Origin: Marivita sp. XM-24bin2
Lineage (GTDB): Bacteria; Pseudomonadota; Alphaproteobacteria; Rhodobacterales; Rhodobacteraceae
Direction of reading: 5' to 3'
Assembly: GCA_003149565.1 (NCBI GenBank)
Contig: QCWH01000001.1
Location: forward strand, 171,716 to 206,742
Length of the DNA: 35,027 nucleotides
Below the pieces are notes generated by a model that was given only the letters and a program-made list of their open reading frames with translations, ran no database searches and was not told the DNA's origin. A program made the position numbers and the translations under genes. Each line of letters begins with the position of its first letter. Position 1 is the stretch's first letter. This document shows, piece after piece, positions 28,517 through 35,027 of this stretch.

Positions 28517-29194
28517 GTGATCGAGTTGGAAAATGTGGCCTACAGCTATGGCGGCGGAGAGTTGTTGACGGACATGACACTGAGTGTCGCTCCGGGATCA
28601 TTTCACTTTCTCACCGGGCCGTCTGGATCGGGCAAAACCACCTTTCTGAAGCTGTGCTACGGTGCGCTGCAGGCCACCGGCGGGCATGTGCGTCTGTTCG
28701 ACCGCGACGTGCGCGGGCTCAGCCGGGACGACGTGGCGCTTCTGCGCCGCAAGATCGGGGTGGTGCATCAGGACTGCCAGTTCCTTGACCATTTGCCTGT
28801 CACCGAAAATCTCGCCCTGCCGCTGACCGTTTCGGGGCAGGACCCCAATGCGTCCGACGCCAATCTGAAAGAGCTTCTGGCCTGGGTCGGGCTGACATCG
28901 CGCGCCAATGCGCTACCGCCGGAACTGTCGGGTGGCGAACGCCAGCGAGCGGCCCTGGCCCGCGCGGTTATCATGTCGCCGGATGTGATCCTTGCGGATG
29001 AACCAACCGGAAATATCGACTGGGAGATGTCGCAGCGTCTGCTGACACTGCTCGTCGAATTGAACCGGATGGGCAAAACCATCCTGGTTGCCACGCACGA
29101 TCTTGGCCTGATCCGGGCGGCCAAGGCACAGGTGCAGACGCGTGTGCTGCGTATTTCGAACCGAAGGCTGCAGATGGCGGGGGCCGATCTATGA
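28517..29194 (+). CDS. ftsE: Cell division ATP-binding protein FtsE
   Basis: A 225-residue ABC ATPase that with FtsX forms a divisome complex coupling ATP hydrolysis to periplasmic peptidoglycan hydrolase activation. Walker A is GPSGSGKT (34-41), the Q-loop is VVHQDCQFLDHLPVTEN (Q85), the signature is LSGGERQR (137-144), and Walker B is VILADEP (157-163), followed by TGNID and the switch histidine in VATHDLGL. The FtsE-typical LRRKIGVVHQDCQFL is present. It starts with GTG at 28517, without a strong ribosome binding site. The end overlaps ftsX by 4 bases (ATGA). The neighbours (FtsX, PlsC) support division and envelope work. Confidence 0.95.
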   Translation: MIELENVAYSYGGGELLTDMTLSVAPGSFHFLTGPSGSGKTTFLKLCYGALQATGGHVRLFDRDVRGLSRDDVALLRRKIGVVHQDCQFLDHLPVTENLALPLTVSGQDPNASDANLKELLAWVGLTSRANALPPELSGGERQRAALARAVIMSPDVILADEPTGNIDWEMSQRLLTLLVELNRMGKTILVATHDLGLIRAAKAQVQTRVLRISNRRLQMAGADL

Positions 29195-30096
29195 ACGTCG
29201 ATCTGCGCGCCACCACCCGGATGCTCAAATTTGACGAGCGGGCGGATCGGGTTGTTCCGCCAACGGGTTTTACGGCGCGACTGACCCTGTTCAGCGCCTT
29301 TGCAATGGCCTTCCTGGCAGTATTTGCACTCGCTCTGTCGTTGGCAGCAGGTCGGGTTGCGGACCGCTGGGGCAATGAGTTGGCACAATCTTCAACGCTG
29401 CGCATCTCCGCGCCGGCGGGAGAGGTCGCCACCCAGACCGAGGCCGCGCTACAGGTGCTGCGCACCACACCGGGAATTGTCGATGCCCGCGCCCTGACGC
29501 TTGATGAGCAGCGCGCATTGCTTGCACCTTGGCTCGGAGCTGATCTGCCGATTGACGACCTGCCTTTGCCGCAGTTGATCGACATTACAGAAACCGATGA
29601 CGGCTATGACGCGGCAGGGTTGCGTTTGCGGCTCGCGGCCGAAGCGCCTGCTGCTGTCCTGGACGATCACGCCCGCTGGCGACGTCCGCTCATTGATGCT
29701 GCGGCGCGTCTGCGGCTGTTGGGCTGGGCGGCAATCCTGCTGATCGCGACCGCGACCGCTGCGATGGTGACGCTTGCGGCCAATGCGGCGCTTGCCGCGA
29801 ACGCGCAGGTGATTGCTGTTTTGCGCCTCGTCGGGGCCACCGACACCTACATCGCCAGCGCCTTTGTGCGCCGCTTTGCGTTGCGCGCCCTGACCGGGGC
29901 TGCATTTGGCACCCTCCTGGGGATTGTCGCGCTGTTCCTCGTGCCTTCGGGCAACGACACGGCGGGTGTACTGACCGATCTCAGCATTCAGGGCTTTGGC
30001 TGGGTCTGGGTGGTCCTCATTCCGCCGCTGTCAGGACTGGTGGCCTTCCTCGCCACACGCTATGCAGCAGGGCGCGTTCTTGAGGAGTTGGCTTGA
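29191..30096 (+). CDS. ftsX: Cell division protein FtsX
   Basis: A 301-residue inner-membrane partner of FtsE. The layout is FtsX-like: a cytoplasmic N-terminus of about 28 residues, TM1 (FSAFAMAFLAVFALALSLA), a periplasmic domain of about 120 residues (VLRTTPGIVDARALTLDEQRALL), then three C-terminal helices (WAAILLIATATAAMVTLAANAALA; ALTGAAFGTLLGIVALFLV; WVWVVLIPPLSGLVAFLAT). The cytoplasmic stretch VIAVLRLVGATDTYIASAFVRRF between helices 2 and 3 is the usual FtsE contact site. The ATG overlaps the ftsE stop; the stop shares one base with plsC. Confidence 0.93.
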   Translation: MNVDLRATTRMLKFDERADRVVPPTGFTARLTLFSAFAMAFLAVFALALSLAAGRVADRWGNELAQSSTLRISAPAGEVATQTEAALQVLRTTPGIVDARALTLDEQRALLAPWLGADLPIDDLPLPQLIDITETDDGYDAAGLRLRLAAEAPAAVLDDHARWRRPLIDAAARLRLLGWAAILLIATATAAMVTLAANAALAANAQVIAVLRLVGATDTYIASAFVRRFALRALTGAAFGTLLGIVALFLVPSGNDTAGVLTDLSIQGFGWVWVVLIPPLSGLVAFLATRYAAGRVLEELA

Positions 30097-30830
30097 TGGC
30101 ATATGCGCTTCAGTGGGTCCGGTCGCTGATTTACATCGTCACGGTCTATGCGTCGATTGCCGTCGTGGGCATCGTGCTTTTCCCGTGGGCGCTGGTGTCT
30201 CAGCGCGGCGCGCGGGTGGCCTGTATGAGCGTATGCCGGTTTGTGCAGTGGATCGCGCCGTTCATGATTGGCTTGCGGATGGAGATCCGTGGCACGCCGC
30301 CGGACTATGAATGCGTCGTTGCGTCGAAACACCAAAGCTTTCTCGATGTGTTCATGGTGTTTTCGGCGATCCCGGCGGGCAAGTTCATCATGAAGCGCAT
30401 CCTGATCTATTCTCCGATCGTCGGTCAGTACGGATTGCGCATCGGCTGTATTCCGGTGGACCGTGGCAAGCGGGCCGCCGCGATCAAGCAGATGGTGGAG
30501 GCCGTTCGCAAAGGCAAGGCGACGCGGGGGCAGCTGATCATCTACCCACAAGGCACCCGCATCGCGCCGGGGGTCAAAGCGCCGTACAAGATCGGCACGG
30601 CCGTGCTCTATGAACAATTGGGTCAGCCCTGCGTGCCCGTGGCGGCCAATGTCGGGCTTTTCTGGCCCAAGCGCGGGATTTATCGCAAACAAGGCACGGC
30701 AGTTGTTGAATTTCTGGAGCCGATCCAGCCGGGCATGGCGCGGGACGAATTCCTGAAATTGCTTGAAACCCGGATTGAGACCGCGTCCAACCGACTGAAC
30801 GAAGAGGCAGGATTCCATGCGCCGCATTGA
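30096..30830 (+). CDS. plsC: 1-acyl-sn-glycerol-3-phosphate acyltransferase (PlsC family)
   Basis: A 244-residue membrane-bound acyltransferase that makes phosphatidic acid from lysophosphatidate. The HX4D catalytic motif is K-H79-QSFL-D84, preceded by an N-terminal hydrophobic anchor (about residues 9-34). Motif II surroundings GCIPVDRGKR are present. Motif III reads YPQGTR (150-155) instead of the common F-P-E-G-T-R, with Gln for Glu. Motif IV is CVPVAANVG. The ATG at 30096 shares a base with the ftsX stop; a TTG at 30093 is the alternative. The 3' end overlaps the PPOX gene by 14 bases. The position in an ftsEX operon suggests co-expression of septal lipid supply with division, an inference. 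Confidence 0.92.
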   Translation: MAYALQWVRSLIYIVTVYASIAVVGIVLFPWALVSQRGARVACMSVCRFVQWIAPFMIGLRMEIRGTPPDYECVVASKHQSFLDVFMVFSAIPAGKFIMKRILIYSPIVGQYGLRIGCIPVDRGKRAAAIKQMVEAVRKGKATRGQLIIYPQGTRIAPGVKAPYKIGTAVLYEQLGQPCVPVAANVGLFWPKRGIYRKQGTAVVEFLEPIQPGMARDEFLKLLETRIETASNRLNEEAGFHAPH

Positions 30831-31422
30831 GAGCATCGCTGAACTGGAGGCGCTCTATGATGCGCCGGTCCCCGCCTCCCTGAGCAAGGTGGCTGACCAT
30901 CTGACCCCAAGCTACCGTCGATGGATCGAGGCGGCACGCTTCTGTGTGATCTCGACGGCTGGCGCCAGTGGCACACATGGCACGCCGCGCGGAGATGTGG
31001 ACCCGGTGGTGCGGGTTGCGGACTCGCGGACGATCCTGCTGCCCGATTGGCGCGGCAACAATCGGCTTGATGCGCTGCGCGATCTTGTCGAAGACCCGCG
31101 CATCGCCTTCCTGTTCATGATCCCCGGCACCAATACCACGGTGCGGGTGAATGGCAAAGCGTGGATCACGGATGATCAGGACCTGCGGGCGTCTTTCGAG
31201 AAGAAGAACATCCTGCCCGCCACCGTGATCGTGACAGAAGTGTCCGAGGTCTATACCCAATGCGCCAAGGCGCTGATGCGCTCGGGTCTGTGGGACGGTG
31301 CGCCCGTGCCTGAAGGTCTGCCTACGGTGGGTGAGATCCTCGCCGACATGACCGATGGCGCGATGGGAGGTCCGGAGTATGACGCCAATTACGAAGTGAA
31401 CGCCATTCCGCGTATGTGGTAG
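30817..31422 (+). CDS. Pyridoxamine 5'-phosphate oxidase-family (PPOX) FMN-binding protein
   Basis: A 201-residue protein of the split-barrel flavin-binding fold, resembling the MSMEG_1061 family of FMN-dependent PPOX proteins. Key segments are ARFCVISTAGASGTHGTPRGDVDPVVRVADSRTILLPDWRGNNRLDALRDLVEDPRIAFLFMIPGTNTTVRVNGKAWIT, where the PRGD, D-x-RGN-N-R and L-x-NPR-like elements place FMN phosphate and ring contacts. The C-terminal YTQCAKALMRSGLWD is also typical. The reaction is unknown; F420- or FMN-linked reductases and heme-related proteins share the fold. The start ATG lies within the last 14 bases of plsC, and a GAGGCAGGA element precedes it. It is the last gene of the ftsEX run. Confidence 0.86.
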   Translation: MRRIESIAELEALYDAPVPASLSKVADHLTPSYRRWIEAARFCVISTAGASGTHGTPRGDVDPVVRVADSRTILLPDWRGNNRLDALRDLVEDPRIAFLFMIPGTNTTVRVNGKAWITDDQDLRASFEKKNILPATVIVTEVSEVYTQCAKALMRSGLWDGAPVPEGLPTVGEILADMTDGAMGGPEYDANYEVNAIPRMW

Positions 31423-31423
31423 C

Positions 31424-31617
31424 GCGACCGTACGGTCGCTTTCCAAAACCTTAACGCTTACGGCACAATCTGCTCCGACGTTGCGCAACGAGCGGAGAGG
31501 GTCACTCCCACACCGCGATATGAACGATGGTTTTCCACCAGGGGGTGACGCCCCGACCTTGAGAAACCGGTTTCATGAGGCCCCTGACGCGGGCACAGGT
31601 CCGGGGAGCGATCCCCG
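31424..31617. repeat. Series of inverted repeats behind the PPOX gene
   Basis: This is the first part of a 360-base gap without genes (31423-31782). From left to right it holds: a 16-bp perfect palindrome (31424-31439, half-site GCGACCGT) two bases after the PPOX stop and followed by TTTCC; CGTTGCGCAACG flanked by CTCCG/CGGAG (31473-31497); GGGG-TGACG-CCCC (31542-31554); GAAACCGGTTTC (31563-31574); and CGGGGA-GCGA-TCCCCG (31602-31617) followed by ATATTTCGGAAG. The last element resembles the CCCCCGAGGTATTTTCGAAA end of the repeat at 33203-33263. Short open frames across the gap are not convincing genes. Confidence 0.65.
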
Positions 31618-31673
31618 ATATTTCGGAAGACCGTCAGCCCACCGGGGCGGCGCCGCTTCTTTCAGAGACAGAA

Positions 31674-31771
31674 AAGGCTCTTCGAAGAGCCTTGGTGACG
31701 CGGTTTCAAAACCGCGTTGGCAAGCACGTTGATACGTGCTTGGTGGAAGCCTTTTTGAAAAGGCTTCCACC
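31674..31771. repeat. Four consecutive perfect palindromes downstream of lpdA
   Basis: Four hairpins, all different in sequence, lie head to tail. A (31674-31693): AAGGCTCTTC and its complement, no loop. B (31698-31717): ACGCGGTTT/AAACCGCGT around CA. C (31721-31742): CAAGCACGT/ACGTGCTTG around TGAT. D (31742-31771): 14-base arms GGTGGAAGCCTTTT/AAAAGGCTTCCACC around TG. D starts 11 bases after the lpdA stop (minus strand). No long U-tract follows any of them. They probably form the shared 3' boundary of lpdA and the ftsEX run, but four in a row exceeds what one terminator needs. Confidence 0.85.
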
Positions 31772-31782
31772 TTAACATGCGT

Positions 31783-33171
31783 TTACATGTGGATGGCACC
31801 GTCACCGCAGGCCAGCGCCGCTTCGCGTACCGCTTCGGAATAGGTCGGATGGGCGTGGCAGGTCAGTGCCAGGTCTTCGGCAGAGGCACCGAACTCCATC
31901 GCGACACAGATCTCGTGGATGAGATCGCCCGCCATCGGACCGATGATATGCGCGCCGAGAATGCGATCGGTGTCCTTGTCGGCGAGGATCTTCACGAAGC
32001 CGTCGGCGGCGAAGTTCGCCTTGGCGCGGCCATTGCCCATGAAGCTGAACTTGCCGACCTTGTAGTTCCGGCCCGCTTCCTTAAGCTGTTCCTCGGTCTG
32101 GCCGACATTCGCCACCTCGGGATGGGTGTAGATCACGCCCGGGATGACGCCGTAATTCACATGCCCCGCCTTGCCCGCGATCACCTCGGCGCAGGCCATG
32201 CCTTCGTCTTCGGCCTTGTGAGCCAGCATCGGGCCGTCGATGCAATCGCCGATGGCGTAGATGCCTTTGACATTGGTCTGCCAATGGGCGTCGGTCTTGA
32301 TCTGGCCACGCTGCGACATCTCGATCCCCAGCGCATCAAGACCCAGACCATCGGTGTAGGGGCGACGCCCGGTGGAGACGAGCACGACATCCGCCTCCAT
32401 GTGATGTTCGCTGTCATCCTTGCGCAGCTTGTAGGTGACTTTCGCCTTGGATTTGGAGGCGTCCACCTTCTGTACCGCCGCACCAAGGGTGAATTTCAGA
32501 CCCTGTTTCTGTAGCAGCTTCTGGAAGGTCTTTTGCACCTCGCCGTCCATGCCGGGAGTGATCGTGTCGAGGAATTCGACCACATGCACTTCGGTGCCCA
32601 GCCGACTGTAGACAGACCCCAGTTCAAGACCGATCACACCAGCTCCGATGACGATCATCTTCTTCGGGATCTTCGGCAGCTCCAGCGCGCCGGTGGAGGT
32701 CACGACAACCTTTTCATCGATCTCGACGCCCGGCAGGGAGGATGCTTCAGACCCTGATGCGATGATGATGTTCTTGGCCTCATGCACGTCGTCGCCGACT
32801 TTGACCTTGCCCGCTTCGGGGACAGATCCCCAACCCTTGAGCCAGTCGATCTTGTTCTTCTTGAACAGAAATTCGATGCCCTTGGTGTTCTGGCCGATCA
32901 CGTCATCCTTGTAGGCGAGCATCTGCTTCCAGTCGACGGATGGGGATTTGCCCTTGAGGCCCATCTTGGCGAAGTTGTGCTCGGCTTCGTGCAGCTGGTG
33001 GCTGGCATGCAGCAGCGCTTTCGAGGGGATGCAGCCCACATTCAGGCAGGTGCCGCCCAACGTCTCGCGGCCTTCGACGCAGGCGGTTTTCAGACCCAGC
33101 TGTGCGCAGCGGATTGCGGCCACATAGCCGCCGGGGCCGGAGCCGATGACGATGACGTCGTATTGTGCCAT
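31783..33171 (-). CDS. lpdA: Dihydrolipoyl dehydrogenase (E3)
   Basis: A 462-residue flavoprotein that reoxidises the dihydrolipoyl groups of 2-oxoacid dehydrogenase complexes and passes electrons to NAD+. The FAD loop is [19 protein letters not shown] (8-26). The redox disulfide C42/C47 is in [13 protein letters not shown]. The NAD loop is [21 protein letters not shown]. The second FAD motif is [22 protein letters not shown]. The dimer-interface base is H441 with E446 (HAHPTYSEA). The length is normal. AAGGA before the ATG is a good ribosome binding site. It lies downstream of odhB and the MAPEG gene in the same direction, so this copy presumably serves the 2-oxoglutarate dehydrogenase complex. 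Confidence 0.97.
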   Translation of the reverse strand: MAQYDVIVIGSGPGGYVAAIRCAQLGLKTACVEGRETLGGTCLNVGCIPSKALLHASHQLHEAEHNFAKMGLKGKSPSVDWKQMLAYKDDVIGQNTKGIEFLFKKNKIDWLKGWGSVPEAGKVKVGDDVHEAKNIIIASGSEASSLPGVEIDEKVVVTSTGALELPKIPKKMIVIGAGVIGLELGSVYSRLGTEVHVVEFLDTITPGMDGEVQKTFQKLLQKQGLKFTLGAAVQKVDASKSKAKVTYKLRKDDSEHHMEADVVLVSTGRRPYTDGLGLDALGIEMSQRGQIKTDAHWQTNVKGIYAIGDCIDGPMLAHKAEDEGMACAEVIAGKAGHVNYGVIPGVIYTHPEVANVGQTEEQLKEAGRNYKVGKFSFMGNGRAKANFAADGFVKILADKDTDRILGAHIIGPMAGDLIHEICVAMEFGASAEDLALTCHAHPTYSEAVREAALACGDGAIHM

Positions 33172-33202
33172 TTGAGTTTTCCTTTTGCGTTGCCGGGGTC
33201 AT

Positions 33203-33263
33203 GGGGGCTCTGCCCCCGCCGCCCTTCGGGCGACTCCCCCGAGGTATTTTCGAAACAGAGAAG
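33203..33263. repeat. GC-rich hairpin element typical of Rhodobacterales intergenic DNA
   Basis: Between lpdA and the MAPEG gene, GGGGGC-TCT-GCCCCC (33203-33217) and CGCCC-TTC-GGGCG (33220-33232) are followed by CCCCCGAGGTATTTTCGAAACAGAGAAG (33236-33263, given here in two parts: CCCCCGAGGTATTTT and CGAAACAGAGAAG). From memory, elements with this order (G/C hairpin, second hairpin, CCCCCGxxxTATTTT, AGAAG) are common between genes in Rhodobacteraceae. That recollection was not checked. The function is unknown; on the minus strand it lies in the MAPEG-lpdA transcript. Confidence 0.55.
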
Positions 33264-33653
33264 CTACATGAGGGCAGTCAGCAGGAGGTAAAGGGTGGAG
33301 AGGAAGCCGACCGCCCAGATCACCGACCGCCACGGTACCCAGCCGAAGACATAGGCCGGTACGTAAAGCACCCGCGCTGCGAGGTAGAGCGCCGAGGCAA
33401 TCGCTGTCATGCCGGTGCCCTGGCCTGAATAGGTGATCACCATGACGGCGATGCCGAAGAGGATCAGCCCTTCGAAATGATTGTTCATCGCCCGTTGCAG
33501 ACGGCCTGCCTTGCCCGTCAGTTGCACCGGCGTGTCACGTGGGCCGAGCGCCTTTTTCGTGCCCACCTGCAGTTGCGCCGTGATGGAATAGGCTGCGAAT
33601 TGCAGCACTTGCAGCAGGGCAGCGAGGGTGAGGGCGGTGAGTTCGGGGGTCAT
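33264..33653 (-). CDS. MAPEG family membrane protein
   Basis: A 129-residue protein with four predicted transmembrane helices. The family signature is R-x-x-R-A-M-x-N-x-x-E (AGRLQRAMNNHFEGLILFGIAVMV, about residues 49-72), followed by ALYLAARVLYVPAYVFGWVPWRSVIWAVGFLSTLYLLL. MAPEG proteins are small microsomal-glutathione-transferase-like membrane proteins; most bacterial ones have no known substrate. It sits between odhB and lpdA. The ATG at 33653 has no recognisable ribosome binding site and is preceded by a chain of hairpins, so translation may be low or coupled to local RNA structure. Confidence 0.88.
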   Translation of the reverse strand: MTPELTALTLAALLQVLQFAAYSITAQLQVGTKKALGPRDTPVQLTGKAGRLQRAMNNHFEGLILFGIAVMVITYSGQGTGMTAIASALYLAARVLYVPAYVFGWVPWRSVIWAVGFLSTLYLLLTALM

Positions 33654-33656
33654 GGG

Positions 33657-33717
33657 CGCATCCCGTGATGCGTGAGATCACGCACCCTACGCTGTGGTAG
33701 GGTGCGTGCTTGCACGC
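33657..33717. repeat. Four overlapping inverted repeats between odhB and the MAPEG gene
   Basis: The 71-base gap holds four hairpins whose arms are shared: CGCATC-CCGT-GATGCG (33657-33672); TGCGTGA-GA-TCACGCA (33669-33684); ACGCACCCTAC-6-GTAGGGTGCGT (33680-33707); and GCGTGC-TT-GCACGC (33704-33717). Because neighbours share arm bases, not all can form together. They start 7 bases after the odhB stop and run up to 3 bases before the MAPEG start codon on the minus strand. Confidence 0.8.
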
Positions 33718-33724
33718 GCCGTTT

Positions 33725-35027
33725 TTACAGATCCATCAGCAACCGGCGCGGATCCTCGAGCGCTTCTTTCACGCGGACAAGGAAGGTCACAGCGCCCTTG
33801 CCGTCGACGATGCGGTGATCGTAGCTGAGGGCCAGGTACATCATCGGGCGGATCTTGATCTCGCCATTGATGACCATCGGGCGGTCCTGGATCTTGTGCA
33901 TGCCAAGGATACCCGATTGCGGCGGGTTGAGGATCGGCGAGGACATGAGCGAGCCGTAGACACCGCCGTTGGAGATGGTGAAGGTGCCGCCCTGCATTTC
34001 GGCCATGCTGAGCTTGCCGTCGCGGGCACGGCGGCCTTTTTCGGCAATCGCTTTCTCGATTTCGGCAAAGCTCATGGCATCAGCGTCGCGGATGACCGGA
34101 ACCACCAGACCCTGCGGAGTGCCCGCAGCGACGCCCATATGGACGGAGTTCTTGTAGACGATGTCCGTTCCGTCGATCTCGGCATTGACCTCCGGCACCT
34201 CTTTCAGGGCGTGGCAGCAGGCCTTGGTGAAGAAGGACATGAAGCCGAGGCGCACGCCGTGTTTCTTCTCGAACTGGTCCTTGTACTGGTTCCGGAGCGC
34301 CATGACCTCGGTCATGTCGACCTCGTTATAGGTGGTCAGGATCGCGGCGGTGTTCTGTGCGTCCTTGAGGCGGCGGGCAATGGTCTGGCGCAGACGGGTC
34401 ATCTTGACCCGTTCCTCACGTGCGGCGTCATCCGCACTGACCGGTGCCCGTGGCGCGGAAGCCGGGGCCGAGGTCTGTGCAGGCGCAGAGGCGGCGGCCG
34501 CCACGGCCTTGGCCACATCGTCCTTCATGATGCGGCCATCGCGGCCCGAGCCCTTGACCTGATCGGCGGAGAGGCCGGCTTCGGCCATGGCCTTCTTGGC
34601 GGAGGGAGCGTCTTCGACATCGGCGTTGGGGCGGCCATTGCCTGCATCGGGTGTGGTGTACTGTTCGCCCTTGGCGGCATCGCTGCCCGGGACATTTGCG
34701 GCTGAGGCCGATGCCGCAGCACCGGCGCTGCTGCCGATTACACCAAGCTTGCCACCGGCTGATACCGTGCTGCCTTCTTCAGCGAGAATTTCCGACAGGA
34801 CACCGGCGCTGGGCGCGGGAACTTCAACCGAAACCTTGTCGGTTTCCAGTTCGCAGAGCATTTCGTCCTGCGCCACGGTGTCACCGACCTTTTTGAACCA
34901 GGTCGAGACAGTCGCTTCGGAGACCGATTCCCCCAGCGTCGGCACCATCACGTCGATGGACGACCCGCTGTCGTCCGAGGGGGCTGTGGCGGGTGTGGGC
35001 TTGGCCTCTTCCGAGGGGCGTTTCTCG
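33725..35027 (-). CDS. odhB: 2-oxoglutarate dehydrogenase E2, dihydrolipoyllysine succinyltransferase (partial, runs off right edge)
   Basis: The succinyltransferase core of the 2-oxoglutarate dehydrogenase complex. From the N-terminal side, the visible part has: a Pro/Ala/acidic linker ([16 protein letters not shown]); a lipoyl domain ([19 protein letters not shown], lipoyl lysine in [11 protein letters not shown] at about 34836); an Ala-rich linker; the peripheral subunit-binding domain ([30 protein letters not shown]); and the catalytic domain ending with [15 protein letters not shown] (catalytic His and Asp). GTG and ATG codons near 34951 look like starts but lie inside the lipoyl domain. 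The frame stays open through a linker to the window edge, implying a second, upstream lipoyl domain. MAPEG and lpdA follow on the same strand. Confidence 0.95.
   Translation of the reverse strand, partial: EKRPSEEAKPTPATAPSDDSGSSIDVMVPTLGESVSEATVSTWFKKVGDTVAQDEMLCELETDKVSVEVPAPSAGVLSEILAEEGSTVSAGGKLGVIGSSAGAAASASAANVPGSDAAKGEQYTTPDAGNGRPNADVEDAPSAKKAMAEAGLSADQVKGSGRDGRIMKDDVAKAVAAAASAPAQTSAPASAPRAPVSADDAAREERVKMTRLRQTIARRLKDAQNTAAILTTYNEVDMTEVMALRNQYKDQFEKKHGVRLGFMSFFTKACCHALKEVPEVNAEIDGTDIVYKNSVHMGVAAGTPQGLVVPVIRDADAMSFAEIEKAIAEKGRRARDGKLSMAEMQGGTFTISNGGVYGSLMSSPILNPPQSGILGMHKIQDRPMVINGEIKIRPMMYLALSYDHRIVDGKGAVTFLVRVKEALEDPRRLLMDL

Noticed and set aside
31481-31775. Several 65-83-codon open frames in the gap between the PPOX and lpdA genes.
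   Set aside because: They run through palindromes, occur on both strands at once and show no protein-like composition; the stem structure explains the sequence better.

Overview
The window looks like core chromosome of an alphaproteobacterium, most likely Rhodobacterales (Rhodobacteraceae, Roseobacter-like). The evidence is a GcrA cell-cycle regulator, a bacterial phosphatidylcholine synthase (Pcs), a zinc-ribbon gene next to ftsEX, an odhB-MAPEG-lpdA arrangement, a taurine-pyruvate type aminotransferase, and dense GC-rich coding with many 1-4 base start/stop overlaps. I see no phage, transposase, CRISPR array or obvious genomic island.

Layout. Positions 1-3160 hold the 5' end of rimO (minus), a plus-strand trio (MFS transporter, Dabb-domain protein, GNAT acetyltransferase) and gcrA (minus). 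Positions 3280-7903 hold an ABC-2 permease without its ATPase (plus), then a minus-strand series running dapF to mtaB to pcs to an EamA/DMT transporter. Positions 8007-8189 are a complete tRNA-Lys(UUU) unit with promoter and terminator. Positions 8227-11923 are a manganese/iron-type ABC importer, sitABCD, behind an operator-like promoter. Positions 11975-25045 are one tightly packed seven-gene glycogen operon on the minus strand (glgP-glgB-glgC-glgA-glgX-malQ-pgm). It covers ADP-glucose synthesis, chain extension, branching, phosphorolysis, debranching, maltodextrin handling and the glucose-1-P/glucose-6-P link. Positions 25214-27309 hold a transaminase gene (tpa-like) overlapping a RimJ/RimL-type acetyltransferase gene. 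Positions 27472-31422 hold a zinc-ribbon membrane protein, divergent from a plus-strand run ftsE-ftsX-plsC-PPOX flavoprotein. Positions 31783-35027 are part of a 2-oxoglutarate dehydrogenase operon on the minus strand: odhB (running off the right edge), a MAPEG protein, then lpdA.

No unmistakably new multi-gene system is visible. The signals most worth a second look are small. (a) Chains of perfect, U-tract-poor palindromes sit directly behind stop codons at several places and form a dense tract at 31424-31771. (b) A terminator-like hairpin lies in the gcrA 5' leader, where no upstream gene needs terminating. (c) DapF has serine where the second catalytic cysteine is expected. (d) The MFS gene appears to start at a non-canonical AUC codon. 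(e) A DMT-family transporter is coupled to choline-dependent phosphatidylcholine synthase and could be its choline supplier. All calls come from reading the sequence; no database search was run.
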